Positions 11,771 to 23,700 of a DNA stretch of 64,000 bases are shown here, one piece after another (within the stretch, counting starts at the first letter, position 1; each line of letters starts with the position of its first letter). Position numbers and translations under genes: made by a program. The DNA comes from Holothuria scabra. Its lineage: Eukaryota > Echinodermata > Holothuroidea > Aspidochirotida > Holothuriidae. The notes below the pieces were generated by a model. That model made no database searches. It saw only the letters and a program-made list of their open reading frames with translations, and was not told the origin of the DNA. The stretch covers positions 29,394,046 through 29,458,045 of the forward strand of contig CM074179.1 of the NCBI GenBank assembly GCA_037179385.1, written 5' to 3'.

Positions 11771-12654
11771 CTTTTCGAGGAAACTAAACAACGGAATTGA
11801 AAATATTCTAATGCTTCTCTATGGTGACACTTGGCTCAGTAAAAGATCCGCTGAACTGATGAAATTGTCTGTGACTGCTCGAACTCATGTCTGTTAATTT
11901 TTTTCACCCAAACATCTCTTGTGTGATAAATGGCAAACTATTTCTCACCGCAAATGAACACGCTCCTTTCCTTGTCCCTGTCTCGTACGTCTGTGCCGGC
12001 CGGGAAGGGAGTCTAAGGGACGGGCCCCTCCCTTTTGACTATTCACACTGACTTAATAGCATACGAGGCTCGTTTATTTGGATTTGTGTTTTGAGGGGAA
12101 GGATGAGCCTGAAATAGCCCCCTTGAATATTTTCGTAGATAAGCGTTATGCTTATTTTAGTGTATTTGTTATTGTTGATGTGACGAAAAAGGGGGACTGA
12201 GACTGAAGCTTAGCGATTTTAGTGATTTGAGAGGCTCGAAAATGGTCGAAATTAATTCAAATTAAGGATTCTAAACGATGAATTTAATCCAGGAGAGGGG
12301 TAAGGTTCGGGACGAGAATGGAATGGGAAAGTACTATGGCATTTGATTAAGGAGAAAAATACTTAACAGTAATTTTAGGGGCAAAGCCAAAATGTTGAAG
12401 CTACTCAAAATTGAACATGTGATTGATCATTTAAGATAGGGCATTTTAAGAGATCCAAAGTGTTTGGGGGCATTTTATCAATAGGGAGTTTTATTTAAAA
12501 TCCCGACGTAATATACATTATTACTGGCCGGGGCAAATGTGTGTCATTGCGCCCAATAAGGGGACTGGGCACATGCCCCTCGGTCAGTATGTTTAAAAGA
12601 CCCCGATTTGAGAAGAAGAAACATACTGTAATTGGAAGGAAAGATAGCTAGCAA
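11771..12654. other. No gene recognised
   Basis: Contains a GCCGGCCGGGAAGGGAG patch near 11996 that resembles the one near 14970. No exons are visible. Confidence 0.4.
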
Positions 12655-12952
12655 AGGGTTTTGCTTTTAACTATTTGAAGGACGAAAATAAAGTCTCCTA
12701 TAGGTTATCGTTAGTGTGTAGGTCCAGCTGGGGGCGAAGCCCCCGAAGCTTTGCATTTTTTGCACTCTGAAAACTAATAATTGAGCCAAAGAATAGCCGA
12801 AATGTAAGAAAAGGAACTTACATTTGTTTAATTACTTTTGAAAAATTTATTTTGCGATATTTGGGAGGGGGGCATTGCCCCCAAATCTCTTAAGAAATTA
12901 TTGGGGGAAGCCCCCCCCCCCCCCCCCCCCCCCCGCTTCCTCCGCCTATGTG
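12655..12952. repeat. About 290-bp direct repeat, right copy
   Basis: Partner of 10465-10745. It includes GGGGGCGAAGCCCCC (a perfect 7-bp hairpin near 12730) and ends in a run of 24 C at 12911-12934, a likely assembly-fragile site. Confidence 0.65.
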
Positions 12953-14911
12953 AAGTCTCGTTCCCGTTTACATGACTCACTCTACAGCACATAATGAGCT
13001 CGATTGTAGAGCAAACCACACACTGAAAATCAAGAAACATTGAACGAAAGAACTGTCCCTCGAAAATGAGAAGCGTGCCTAAGGTACTGTCCATGCACGT
13101 CATGGGCAGTAAACTGACACGAAATTGTTGCAATTTGTAGGAATTACACGCTCTTGCCTAATTTCCTTTTTGAATATGAGGTGCATATCAGGCGCTGTCT
13201 TGAAAGGAGCATGTGCAAATGTAAATCTTATATACTGCAGATCATTCTTAACCGAGCACTCGGAGAACCAATTCTGAGGCGAATTTTTCTAGATAGTGAC
13301 TCTGGGCGGAGCATTACAAGAAATTTATACACATTTCTAGATTTATCAAGCCCTTGCAACCTTTTGCTACAGGACATTTAAACAGACTGTCTCATATTTT
13401 AAAAAAGACTGGGTATGAGAGTTTTCCTGTGAAATTATTACAATTCGCGCAGTCCATGCCAGCCGTCACATTATCTACGTGGTGACTTCTTATACATAAA
13501 GTAGCCTGTCAGTACATGCTATGCGTATAAATGCGTATTACATAGCCCAATGTAAAAATTTTCTCCCAATTTGTCTTCTGAATTGTGGAAGTTTGGGGGT
13601 CTGAATCGCGCGAGGACATTACCAGTGCTACTGCATGTGTACATTGTTGTCCCACAAATTCGAATAAAACAACAGCATTCATTGGGAGCGATTTGAGTCA
13701 TTCGACTTAAAAATGGGTATCAACTTCAGAGGCTACTGGAACGTGCACCGCACACTACAGTTATCTGCAGAAGCCCTAGCCTAGCTCTTAAAATTCTCAT
13801 TATTTCAAGTAACTTTAGAGAACTTGCTATTACACCCATTCTGTAAAAGATGACTTTTGTCCTAAACATTGCGTTTAATAAGCATGCAGAACATTCTAAC
13901 AAGCACTCTACCGCATTATTCATGCAAAAAATGGTCCGGTTCAAATATAGCAGTCCGTAAACGTCGAGTTGGAAATCATATTGTTTTTGGATCCTCAGTT
14001 CAGTCAATTAATTTCAATTTTTAAAAAAAGAGTAAAAGTTCAGACTAAGTTTTGATATGCCTAATCTTCCCCTTTAGCTTACAGTTTATGTTGTATATTT
14101 ATAGGCAATATCTGACAAAATGCCTCCAACTTTTACCACTCATCATTATACTTAACGAAGGATCATATGAGTTCGATCGTTTCGTGAACACGGGTACCGT
14201 TTTGTCCACCCTATTTTCATTTTGGAAAGCTCGTGAAAGGAAAATTTGGATCCCAAATTTCTCTGAATTGTTTTACACAAATTTGTGTACGTGTCAAACA
14301 AAAATTATACAGGGTGTCAAAGACTGTTAATTTAAACACTTTTATTGTTTTAATTTTCTTTTGGAGTACCTCCTCGCGCGTTATGGATGTGTACTTTCAC
14401 ATTCCTCATTATGACTTCACCTGCTTAAAAATAGGGTCACTCTGACCAGACCTCACAAAAGGGGAGGTCGGGTGTAATAAAATCCTCCTTATCTATTCAT
14501 TTATTTGTTGTAAGAAACCACTATCACTTCTAGAATAGCACTTAACCCATGCCCTGTGAGGATTTTTTTCCAGTTGATTACACAGTCTATTTACACAGCA
14601 GACAAGCTATTGAAATGTCCAGTGATTTTTTTAGATTACGAACAGGAAGCCTTTCATTACCCAAAGAAGGGCTCATATGTCACTGAGAATAAATCAGCCA
14701 TGTTCAGAGAAACAAAATTTGATTGGATTTGGTAACAGATAGCCAGTTTATGATTCCAAAACCAGAGTTTGGATCTTTAAGCAGATGAGTTTGTAATGTA
14801 TTGGGGGTGTATTGACAAACCCTTGCTTCATGTTGTTCTTTCAGGATTTTTCCAATATTGAGATGGATAAATTGGTTCTCGTGAAGTGGTCATGAAACCA
14901 CTCAATACAGT
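12953..14911. other. No gene or repeat recognised
   Basis: Open frames are short, lack signal-peptide or domain features and lack coherent splice borders. No tRNA or simple repeat is visible. Confidence 0.4.
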
Positions 14912-15050
14912 GGCGTACGCAGGATTTCTTCGAAGAGGCGCCATGCAGTAACGGTATGTTGAGGGATCTCCGGCCGGGAGAGAAGGGTTATGAGGGGAAC
15001 TGTCCCCTTCCCATTCGAATTTTTTGAAAATTAGATGGCCTTACATGCTA
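14912..15050. repeat. GTGGCGTACGCAGG dispersed repeat
   Basis: Relative of 10960-11100 in the same orientation. The sequence then runs on to 16042 without a recognisable gene (poly-T and G-rich runs at 15220, 15480 and 15716). Confidence 0.5.
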
Positions 15051-16042
15051 TCTGGTGACACATAGGCCTACTGCTGCCTTTGAAGTAGAATTTGGATTGT
15101 TACGAAATTTGCGTAAATTTAGGAACAAAAAATTTGCATCAGTGAGGGGCCATGGAGAGACAATGGTGGACTATTCCTTAAATATTTTTTTATTCTTTTA
15201 ACACCCCAGATCAGATACAATTTCTTTTTTTTTTTCATCAGCCTTAATGAAACAACGATAACAGAATTTCATCAAATTTATAAAGCTCCCTCAAAGAGTC
15301 TTTCAAGCTAACGAAATTGTAGTGGAAACAAACAGCGTGCTTGCATTTTGTGAAAGAATGAGCGAAACACGATAATAGTCGATATATTTACTTGCTACAA
15401 AACAATTTTGCAATATTTCATTTAAAGGACATGTTGTCACGGTAAACGAATTAGAAATCTAAACATGTGGTTTGAAACGCGTTTTTTTTTTCTTTATTTT
15501 TTTCTTATTTCACTTCTCTTTTCCTTCTCAATAAAATATGCACATATTGGTTTTGGATTTGATGACGAAAACAGCCTAAAGAGGTTGTCCGAAGCACATA
15601 TGCACAACTAAGTTTACAGTTTTTAGGCGTTGTTCCAGGGGGCCGGACCCCTGTTTTTGCCCACCAAAAACGAAAAGCAAATTTTGAACATGTTCTGCAG
15701 ACGTGTGTGTGTGTGGGGGGGGGGGGGATTCTGAAGTCAGGTGTCTCTTTCCATTACAGTTCTTTGGCATTGGCGGCTCGCCATAGGGGCACGGGGGGGG
15801 GCACTTGCCCCTTCAAACATTTCCAAAGCATGGTCTACAATTTTCCAAAAGTAACGTTATTCGATATGACATGAATAAAAAGAAGCCTTTGTCCTAATCT
15901 GGGGAAATTATCTCAGCCTTCTCTCACATAAAATGTCATATATTATTTATAAATATAAGCTAATGCGTAATTGCAAGGATGTAGTTCGTAATTGTATCAA
16001 AATGTTAGCCCAGAAGAGGCTGACCAGAAGCGTTAATAGCGC

Positions 16043-16097
16043 CGCTACCAGCACCAATAGCAGTACTGAATCAGTACTGCTATTGGTGCTGGTAGCG
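16043..16097. repeat. 27-bp perfect inverted repeat (hairpin)
   Basis: 16043-16069 is the exact reverse complement of 16071-16097 with one base between them. The outer end is CGCTACCAGCACC and the inner end is GCAGTACTGA. The stem can extend imperfectly outward through AGAAGC(G/A)TT. It is probably the core of a foldback element; the open frame through it is incidental. Confidence 0.85.
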
Positions 16098-16254
16098 CTC
16101 CCAATGCTTCTGTGTGGCCGGTTCAGGTTTACAGGCTCATTCGACCACTGGTCATATGAGTTAATATGATTCGAAAAGTTATGATTACAATTTATTTCTA
16201 ACGGTGTGCAGCTCCATGAAACAAAAAGTCCAGAACAAATTTTTTTTTGATATT

Positions 16255-16760
16255 TTGAAGAGGAACATATTCTAGGCATAGCTTACCGGGGAACTTTTTA
16301 CTCATTTCCCATGTTTGGTTCTCGAGATATTAGAGCTGAAGTTGACATACTTTCTACAAAGAGTGAACTTGCAACAAGTAGACGTGATGTCATGCATTCA
16401 CACTGATGAAAATGTTTAGTTGTTTTTCTCTAAAATTTAACACCATATTAATAAAATTTAACTGTGATATGTTGTAACCATAAGTGCATCCCCAGCAATG
16501 GAAGTTTAAAAACTTAATTTGCCTTAAGGGCAAGATAGAATCCCTAATCAATTCAAGATCAAACAGCAGGATCAAAAATAAATAAAAAACAAAACAAAAC
16601 AAAACATTCACCATCAATATGAATACATGACATGGCACCTGTTTGGTTCAAGTTTACGTTTTGTAGAAAATGTGTCAACTTCAGTTGCTAATATCTTGAG
16701 AACCGAACATGAGAAATGAATGAAAACTTCACCAAAGTGCTTAGAATATGTTCGTCTTTA
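16255..16760. mobile_element. Long-TIR element, family 1 copy
   Basis: The outer 110-120 bp are inverted repeats: GAACATATTCTA, GTTCTCGAGATATTAG and CTGAAGTTGACA on the left recur complemented on the right (GTTCTCAAGATATTAG in reverse complement). The interior is non-coding and includes a (AAAAC)n run near 16590. A second copy lies at 35330-35825. Confidence 0.65.
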
Positions 16761-17481
16761 ACGTATTAAACAAAGATTTGGGTCTGGTCTATTCTTTATA
16801 ATGGAAATTTTACTTTGCGACAAAGAAAATAATAAAATGTCACATCGTCTTGTAAAGGAGCCAGTAAATTTTATCTGGTAATGTTCTAATCATTTTGCAA
16901 TATGATTTTCCTTTTATTAAAATGAGTCTCACGTTGAGTTTGCCCCCCCCCCCCAAACAAATTTCCTTATATCCGCCCTTGTTCTTTGGTCTAAAAAAGG
17001 GTGAGGAACAAGACAAACTAGGCTGCACCTTACTTCTTATTATAGCGTTTCTTCTTGGAAGTAGGGATGCTTTTCAAACATTTAGTGTTCATTGGAGTTT
17101 TTTCTTTCTTAGTTTAAGTTTAGTGATTAATAATTCAGCTTCTGAAAATTTCAATGTTGCCTTAATGGACGCTACTGACGGACAAACTTCAAGATTTCCA
17201 ACAATAAGGACGTTGTCTTTTATGTTAAACATTCGCATTGAATTATGCACGTACGGCCTAATAATTAAGCGCCACTAAGTTTGTTGACAGGATAGAACCT
17301 TCTAGATGCAAAGCGTTATTTACATCAAGGACAGACGTCTAATCTGCACACCGCACACAGTTAAACATGGCAAATACACATAGAGATTTGAAGATCAAAA
17401 ATAAAGAAATACAAGGCGGATATGGTAAAAGTTGCGTCTATCGTTTGAAAAAATGGACAGCATTTTTTCATTTTGTTCGTT
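16761..17481. other. No gene recognised
   Basis: AT-rich sequence with a C run at 16943. The 127-codon open frame on the plus strand has low-complexity composition and no recognised domain. Confidence 0.4.
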
Positions 17482-17637
17482 TACTCTCTTAAATCACAAG
17501 ATTTAAAATATTGCAGTTTAAATCTAAAAGAGTGGAATTAGTGACCAATCGAACGTTCGATTGGTCACTAATTCCATTCTTTTAGATTTATTTTAACTCT
17601 ATTAGACTAATTTGAAGACTACTAATTTAAGAGAGTA
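17482..17637. mobile_element. Palindromic MITE with TA ends
   Basis: The ends are TACTCTCTTAAAT (17482-17494) and ATTTAAGAGAGTA (17625-17637). At the centre is a palindrome with no spacer, 17521-17554 against 17555-17588 with one mismatch, centred on GAACGTTC. The terminal TA could be a TA target duplication as in Tc1/mariner-type MITEs. No coding capacity. Confidence 0.7.
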
Positions 17638-17676
17638 CTTCTTTATTTTTGTTTTGTTCACCAACACACATTTTTA

Positions 17677-18690
17677 AACATGGTCTTGAAAGTGTGGGTA
17701 GTTCTTCAACGGACTACACGGCCAATGTGAATTTAAATACCGTATACTATATAAGCAATTAGAATCAAAACGGAAATCGTGATAATTTGCGAAGGATTTG
17801 AGCAAATTTCTTTATAGTAAAGGACCATTTGTAATGAAAGAAGGTAAAATAAATCCATGAATTGATCAAAAGCACACTTCAATCTACGTCGGGAAAATCA
17901 CAGATCGGGGGGGGGGGGGGAGTGGTAACCACTGGTGCTACTGAGAGACCGTCTCATAGGCCTACTGGTGTAAGATGGTGATACAAAAAACATTAAAATA
18001 TGTCCTTTTGAACTCCACCTCATCATACACTATGTGCAGAGAGAGGATGAAGGTGTACATCTAATTCCAGATTGAAGTCTCTTATCTAGAAAACGTCAGT
18101 GTGATTTTACTTCTCTGATAATGGTCTAAGAACGAAATAGTAGAATCGCTCTACGAATGTGTGATTTGGGCGTGTCAAAAGTTTGCATTAATTTAGAAAT
18201 CATTTATTTTTCTGAAAAAGTTGCATGCAGACTGTGCACCGAGACATTTCGGTTTCCTCAAAATGTGTTTGCCAATTTCAGCCTGCCAGGCTAGTCATTC
18301 ACTAAAGATTACAGATTTGATTAAACATAGTAAGGGACGATTCCTCTTCTTCAAATTCTTAAACGTTGTTGTGCTCCTTCATAACCACACCTGCTGCACC
18401 ATGCAAACGAGCAATCGATATAATCACAGAGGCCCATTAATAACGTGAGTATGTTTGATACGCTAGTGAAAACGAACATCAATGAGGCTGCAAGAGCGCG
18501 AAATTTTAGGGATTTGGGAAAGTAAACATGTGGATTTATTGATACAAAAAATCGATTGTAATCAGTATAGGACATCTTCCATAGCCTACATGGACAGTTT
18601 TTTGGCAATTCCTAACTTTTGAGTTTCAGGTAACAAAAAAAAAGGGGGGAGGGGGGCAAGTGACTTTTACGTTACTGTCCCCTCCACTCA
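17677..18690. repeat. Dispersed repeat copy, interrupted
   Basis: 17677-17844 and 18450-18690 match 2695-3100, with about 600 bp (17845-18450) present only here. The inserted part has no clear inverted ends. A G run at 17908-17920 is notable. Confidence 0.55.
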
Positions 18691-20337
18691 AAAAGTGGGG
18701 GACTGACATGTCCCCCTGTCCCCCCTAAATCGACGCGCATGCTCAGTCATAAAACATATATAGGCTATGCTAGCTATACTACTTGCAGTACTTACATAGA
18801 TTATTGCAGTTGGTATACGGTATACGCACTGGTAAAAAGCAAACACAGACAGTACAGTAAATCAGCTCCTTTTATTTAGCAATAAACATGTTTACTCACA
18901 TTAGCGGGAACCTAAACATAGTTTCAGTCTAAATTCAGTTTAGACCTTCAAATGTAAGGAACAGAAAAAAGTCGAGACAAATTGTTTCATAGAAATTTTT
19001 TACAGATCATCGACAATGCTTCTGTGAAATGGATTATTCCACAAAATTATGCAAAACATATTGCAGTGTGGTGGTTAAAAATTAAGACATTTGTTTCGAT
19101 GAAATCTTTCTAATGTGTCTTCAATAGTCTGTCTTGTATTATAGTGATTACGAAAATTTGCATATAAATGTACACTAATTAGGTTTGAGAGAAAAATATC
19201 TTTGTCGCAACATTTGACTGAAAGCCTTGTCCAGTTTATGATGAAAACGACGCAGTGATGATGGTAATTCAGCATTTCTACCAGTATTTAAGACCACAGG
19301 CAACCAGCAGACAGATAATAAAATGTTGATACGGAAGAATGTTGAGTCTTGGATTAGCACTGTAGAGAGAAAAGAAAATATTTTTGTCAAGTATTGTTTG
19401 TGGCGAGAAGAGATATTAGGCGCTAGTATCAAGTGACGTCACTTTGGAGGTAAAGAAGCAAAGCGTAGCACATACCAAATGGATTTCATACCCGCTGTAT
19501 TCTGGGTACTTTTCATTTCGGAACACAAATCAGCTTAATCCTTTTGTTAAGTTGCAATGTCAAGCGATTCCTGAACAATGTTGGGCACGCGTGCCAACTG
19601 GCCACAGTTTTGGGTAAAGCATTTGCCAAGAATTATATGAAAAGTGCCTATGAAGCGTACAGTACCAATACCATTTGACCCACTCGGGCAGTTTTTACCG
19701 TACAATTTTTCAGGTGACATATCCTTGTTGAACAGTTTTCTTAATTGTGTGTTCAGCGGCGTCTGATAGTGGGATGAGAAATCAATTTTTTGAATTAAGT
19801 TGGGATGCAAATATTATATATCTCTCACACAGATATATCCAAAACTGGAACTCTCCGCGCTCCATCTATTTGAAAATACAGATAAAAACCTAAAAGATTG
19901 ATAGAATCAATTTTTATGAAAGGTTCTCCACCATTAATTAAAGTACGGTAAAGACTCCTAAGAAAACTGGACATTACACTGTTAAAATATATTACTAATT
20001 TACAGTTGTAGTAACAGGTAATATTCCGTGCCATGCAGAATTTAAACAAAAGTTTTCTCAATTCAATTCTTTCTGCTTTGAATGCTTACTTTCTGTTATT
20101 TTCTATCTTATAAAAATAATATCGCGTTTTTCAATTTGAAGGGGAAATGTATATAAATATATTTTCAAGTCAACGAAAAGACAGGTTTTTTGAATTGTAG
20201 GGTAGAGGCATTCTATATACACGCCTAAGACACATGCAGTTCTCTTTGTCTGGAAGAAGTAAAGGTCAATTTCATATCGCTATAATATAGGTTAAATATC
20301 TCCATAGTTCTTAAACAATTGGTGAATACATGTGCGA
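18691..20337. other. No gene supported downstream of the secreted-protein gene
   Basis: Several minus-strand open frames of 66-87 codons occur, but none has a recognisable domain or connected splice sites. A small palindrome (GTTGGGCACGCGTGCCAAC) lies at 19579. Confidence 0.4.
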
Positions 20338-20343
20338 TTTATT
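20338..20343 (-). terminator. Candidate polyadenylation signal AATAAA
   Basis: AATAAA on the minus strand about 170 nt past the stop codon of the intact secreted-protein gene. It is the nearest canonical hexamer seen. Confidence 0.4.
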
Positions 20344-20511
20344 CCACTGCTCTTGGCTAATGTGATTTAGGCATGATAGTGTTCTCATTTCTTGCGTCAA
20401 CGTGAACTTAAAAATATAAAACTTTCATTCCAGATTAATGTCCCCCTCCCGCCTCCTCTGTCTTGAAGATATGCTAATAGATTTTGGGTTAACATGAATG
20501 AAATGATGAAT

Positions 20512-21227
20512 TTACCCACTGCAAGGGAAGACCAGTTTAACGTCAAACGTCCCTGTCTGTAGTTCTGCTTGAAGGACATCTTGATCTTCATCCAGAAGAA
20601 GAAGGTCCCTCATCTGGGGAGAGATGGAGACTACATTGAAAGTGCTGTCCCATCTCTGTGTATCGTCACTCACGGGCTTCCAGTATTGACAGACGTTGGT
20701 ACCTTCTTTTTCAAGTACAGAGTTGTACTGCGCATGCTCGTAAATAGCACAAAGACTTATGTTTGGGTACTGATCACAAACCGAGAAACTAGGGCCACTG
20801 AGGGAGACTTGGACGTGTTTGTTATATTCCTTTAAATGGGTGTTTCCGTTATCGTCTTCTAAGGGGGAAGATAAATCGTACTCCCCGTGTAGAGTAAGTT
20901 GTAAGTCGCCATGTTGGAACATGATATTGGTGGCGTTACCCGTGTCTTCCAGGACGATTGAGTCAGCGACGGTAGCTGAGAGTGGAATGAAATCCGCCTG
21001 GATATGAGGTCCAACTTCTGAAATAAATGTGTTCACTTGAAACGTAATATCGAGGGAATCATCGTTGTTTACAACCAGGAAAGGGATCTGAATGCTTAAA
21101 CCTTCAACTAAAGTCGACAGGGTTTTATCGCTATCTTCAACTGTCCCAAATGTAACCATGATGACATGTTCGTCGCTGCCAATTTCATTTTGCAGGACTG
21201 GTTCAGAGGGTAGTAACAGTTTGAAAC
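20512..21227 (-). CDS. Unknown secreted protein, copy 2, exon 2 (terminal)
   Basis: This is the second and last exon of an intact two-exon gene whose first exon is 26313-26493. The acceptor is TTGTTTGCAG, directly before GTTTCAAACTG. Joining in phase 1 restores a serine codon and gives a 298-residue precursor ending at TAA (20512-20514). I do not recognise the family. Visible features are four cysteines at about residues 211, 220, 240 and 296, in contexts SVCDQY, ISLCAIY, NVCQYW and VFPC, which also occur in copy 3 and could form two disulphides. There are N-glycosylation motifs NAT near 158 and NIS near 216, an alternating hydrophobic pattern suggesting beta strands, and an acidic loop LLLDEDQDVL. 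There is no membrane segment after the signal peptide. The C-terminal 40 residues are the part best conserved with copy 3, including TGTFDV and LVFPC. A secreted or lumenal soluble protein is inferred; its function is unknown. Confidence 0.8.
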
Positions 21228-21585
21228 CTGCAAACAATGGTAAGCAAGGGAGATAAATGTTAATGCAATCTTTCTTCAAGAATTAAAACAGTTTTGAAGT
21301 AACATATCCAGTCGTTATTTTAAAGATCACGCCATAAGAAACTGATTCCATATCCATCTCGTTAGGGAAGAAATTATGAATTGGGTTATACCACTCCACT
21401 CACGAGTCAGGATATTTTAGGTCGTTACAGAAAAGCCAAAGTTTGGTGAAAAAAAATGATGGAGTGAATCTCCCATATTGTCAATCAACTTCGTCATTTT
21501 CTGTCAAGTGAACAGTTTTTGTACAAAGTCTTTTTTGTAGACAACAGCGCATGTGCTTTAAACAACCTCTTGGCAAAGATATACG

Positions 21586-21718
21586 CAGTGTTGTGTAAAT
21601 TCTACACATGTTGTGTAATTTTTTTACACAACCATGTGTACTTTCTACACATTTGGTGATTGGTGGACTAGTCACACATGTTGTGTAAATTCTACACAAC
21701 ATTTTTTTAAGAATGTAC
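21586..21718. mobile_element. Word-array element, TGTGTAAATTCTACACA
   Basis: The word TTGTGTAAATTCTACACA occurs at about 21591 and 21681, with half-words between (TTTACACAACCATGTGTA). The right end, reversed, reads ACATTCTTAAAAAAATGTTG, similar in style to the ACTCTAAAAA ends elsewhere. The left end is unclear, so it may be partial. It lies at the 5' break of a LINE fragment. Confidence 0.5.
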
Positions 21719-21742
21719 AAATACAATTAAAACTATCATACT

Positions 21743-22132
21743 TACAACAGGCGTTCCAAAGAATTTCTACACCATCCATACTCTATAACAAGTCTTAACT
21801 CTTTTCAAGTACGAAGCACGGGTGTCTCTTTTTGGAATTCTCTTTGCCACGACATTAAAAGTTCTCCTTCACTAACCGTATTCAAGCGCAGGTTAAAGCA
21901 TTTTCTTCTGAATACTAAACAGGCCTAAGTAACTTCGCAGCTTTTCCTTTCCTTTTTCCTCCCTTTCCGCCTCTTCTCTCATATTTCGTGGTCTTCTTAA
22001 CACCTCTTAGCTCCTTTTCTTTATTGTCACGCTTTTGTTTTAAGGAACCAGACCTGAAAAGTAACTTATTTCTGGTTCCTCTACTTCCATGTTGTAAATT
22101 CGAATCTTTTTTGTTATTAAGTGCATGTCCTG

Positions 22133-22133
<1 letters not shown>
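21743..22133 (+). mobile_element. LINE 3' end: C-terminal reverse-transcriptase polyprotein remnant
   Basis: An uninterrupted frame of 61 codons ends at TAA (21926-21928). It contains STGVSFWNSLCHDIKSS followed by SLTVFKRRLKHFLLN. This G-x-x-x-W-N-S-L ... F-K-x-x-L-K-x-x-L pattern is the usual extreme C-terminus of CR1/L2/RTE-like LINE ORF2 proteins. About 200 bp of 3' untranslated sequence follows, running into a TA-rich tail. The reverse transcriptase and endonuclease are missing, as in a 5'-truncated insertion. Confidence 0.65.
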
Positions 22134-22213
<80 letters not shown>

Positions 22214-22228
22214 CATATAAATACACAC

Positions 22229-22277
<49 letters not shown>

Positions 22278-22345
22278 CATATAAATACATATAAATACAC
22301 ACATATATATATATATACATATATACATATATATATATATATATT
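22134..22345. repeat. (TA)n microsatellite with TACA/CATA interruptions
   Basis: TA array interrupted by repeated AAATACATA and ACACACATA blocks, two near-identical modules at about 22208 and 22271. It follows the LINE 3' end directly and probably grew from its tail. Confidence 0.95.
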
Positions 22346-22528
22346 TTAAAGTACAAATTAACTTGAACTTGAACTAGATGACTTATATTCCCGTAGCCTT
22401 TTTGCATTAAAAATGTTATAAAAAAAAGTCGCGTCCCGAATGCCCAATTCCGGAACGCGACACTAAAGAGGGCGCTATCTGAGAACCTTCTCCCTGCGTG
22501 ATCATATGGGTTCTTCAAAAAGGAGAAA

Positions 22529-22786
22529 TTAACCCTTTACCGTTGTGCTCCGATCGGGGCATATTTGCGCGCCTCGGGAGTGGGCGGAAAAGCGGACGTA
22601 GCCCGCCCGCATCGGTTTCCGTAGGCCGTTGACCCCGTGACCTTAAACTATTGTCTCTCTCGTTGTTGTGGCCGAAATTTCGGGTAGCTACTCGCAGTTT
22701 CGAGCTCCGCGTGAAATAGTAAAGATGGGTGACAGCCGAGCTCTCCGCATGGGTCCAAAAGGACCCAAACAACGGTAAAGGGTTAA
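22529..22786. mobile_element. piggyBac-like MITE
   Basis: TTAA lies at both ends (22529-22532 and 22783-22786), enclosing 250 bp with 13-bp perfect inverted ends CCCTTTACCGTTG. TTAA duplications and CCC-starting ends are the signature of piggyBac elements. The interior is GC-rich, contains GGGTCCAAAAGGACCC and has no transposase. A diverged inverted copy lies at 37552-37806. Confidence 0.8.
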
Positions 22787-23462
22787 ACGGAAACAATACA
22801 TCATCTATTGTTTTTGTCATGGCTAAATTGAGTTATAATGGGCGTTTTGGTAAGGAATTGCTAGAGTACCTTTATAGGGACTCTAGGAATTGCTAGGAAA
22901 TGTGCTTAAACGGGCAATCCGAGTATGATAGAAACAAAAATAACCTGTTACAGAACCCCTTTTAAACTTTCTAAATTAATTGCTTATCAGAATAAAGAGA
23001 TACCCAAGAGGTTTTTATATGAAAAACAAACGTTATTTTGTTGTTAGTTTTTGTCGATTGAGAACTTTGAAATATGTAGGGATTAAAGAAATTCACCGGA
23101 TGTAGTGCTAGACCTTATCCTCTACGGAAGTGGCCAATCATAACGTCAAAAGGTAATGAAAATCATTGTTTGTCAGTTTTGCCTTATTGTACGAATGCGA
23201 TGCAGAACTTTAGCTTCAAAGAAAAAAGGAACTGATCGCTCTTTCATTACCTGATTAATTCATTTCTACGTTCAAAATGCCTTTTACAATTGTGCGGCTC
23301 ACGCTGTGACTTTTGGGCAAGGTCCATCAATGTTTGCTGTGAAATCAAATATTTTTGTGCCTCTACGCGTCCTTCCGCCTTTATTCACCATATCATAGGC
23401 TATGACGCATTATTCTTGTGGAATATGACCACACTCATGTCACACCTATCACATTGCTCTGA
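22787..23462. other. No gene recognised
   Basis: Non-repetitive sequence without a supported exon. A short near-repeat (CTAGAGTACC..ACTCTAGGAATTGCTAGG) lies near 22861. Confidence 0.4.
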
Positions 23463-23700
23463 CGCAAAATTTGGTCTAACGGTAATAGCTTCCGCCTCTC
23501 ACGCGGAAGGCCCGGGTTAGCTTCCCAGGACGAGTCATACCAAAGATTCTAAAAAAGGAACCTACTGCCATTGCGCGTGATGCCCCGCATAAGCAATGGA
23601 GTAGGGAAAACAAGCCAGAGAGCCACAACTGGGAAAAAAGCCGTGGTCTGCTCGACTTGAACCAATAGGTTGAAAACTGGGCCGTAAAACTCTATCTACG
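23463..23700 (+). mobile_element. tRNA-derived SINE, tRNA-Glu-like head
   Basis: The head reads GGTCTAACGGTAATAG (A-box region), then CTTCCGC CTCTCAC GCGGAAG (a perfect 7-bp anticodon stem around a loop with CTC), then GGCCCGGGTTAGCTTCCC (diverged B box). This resembles tRNA-Glu(CTC). The body follows (GTCATACC, AATGGAGTAGGGAAAAC, CACAACTGGG, CTCGACTTGAACCAAT). Body copies occur at 6025, 38063, 40030, 45190 and 52960. The degenerate B box and lack of an acceptor stem make a functional tRNA gene unlikely. Confidence 0.75.

Noticed and set aside
12911..12934. 24-base C run as a biological feature
   Set aside because: It sits where the repeat partner has a mixed CCCCTGGCCCCCC; more likely homopolymer expansion or assembly error.
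16895..17278. 127-codon plus-strand frame
   Set aside because: Begins in a poly-C/proline run, has no domain, and no splice or start context supports it.
19547..19810. 87-codon minus-strand frame downstream of the copy 2 gene
   Set aside because: No recognised domain, no splice partner and no conserved counterpart in the window.
23463..23535. Possible functional tRNA-Glu gene
   Set aside because: The B box is degenerate (GGTTAGCTTCC), no acceptor stem pairs, and the downstream SINE body is shared with other copies.
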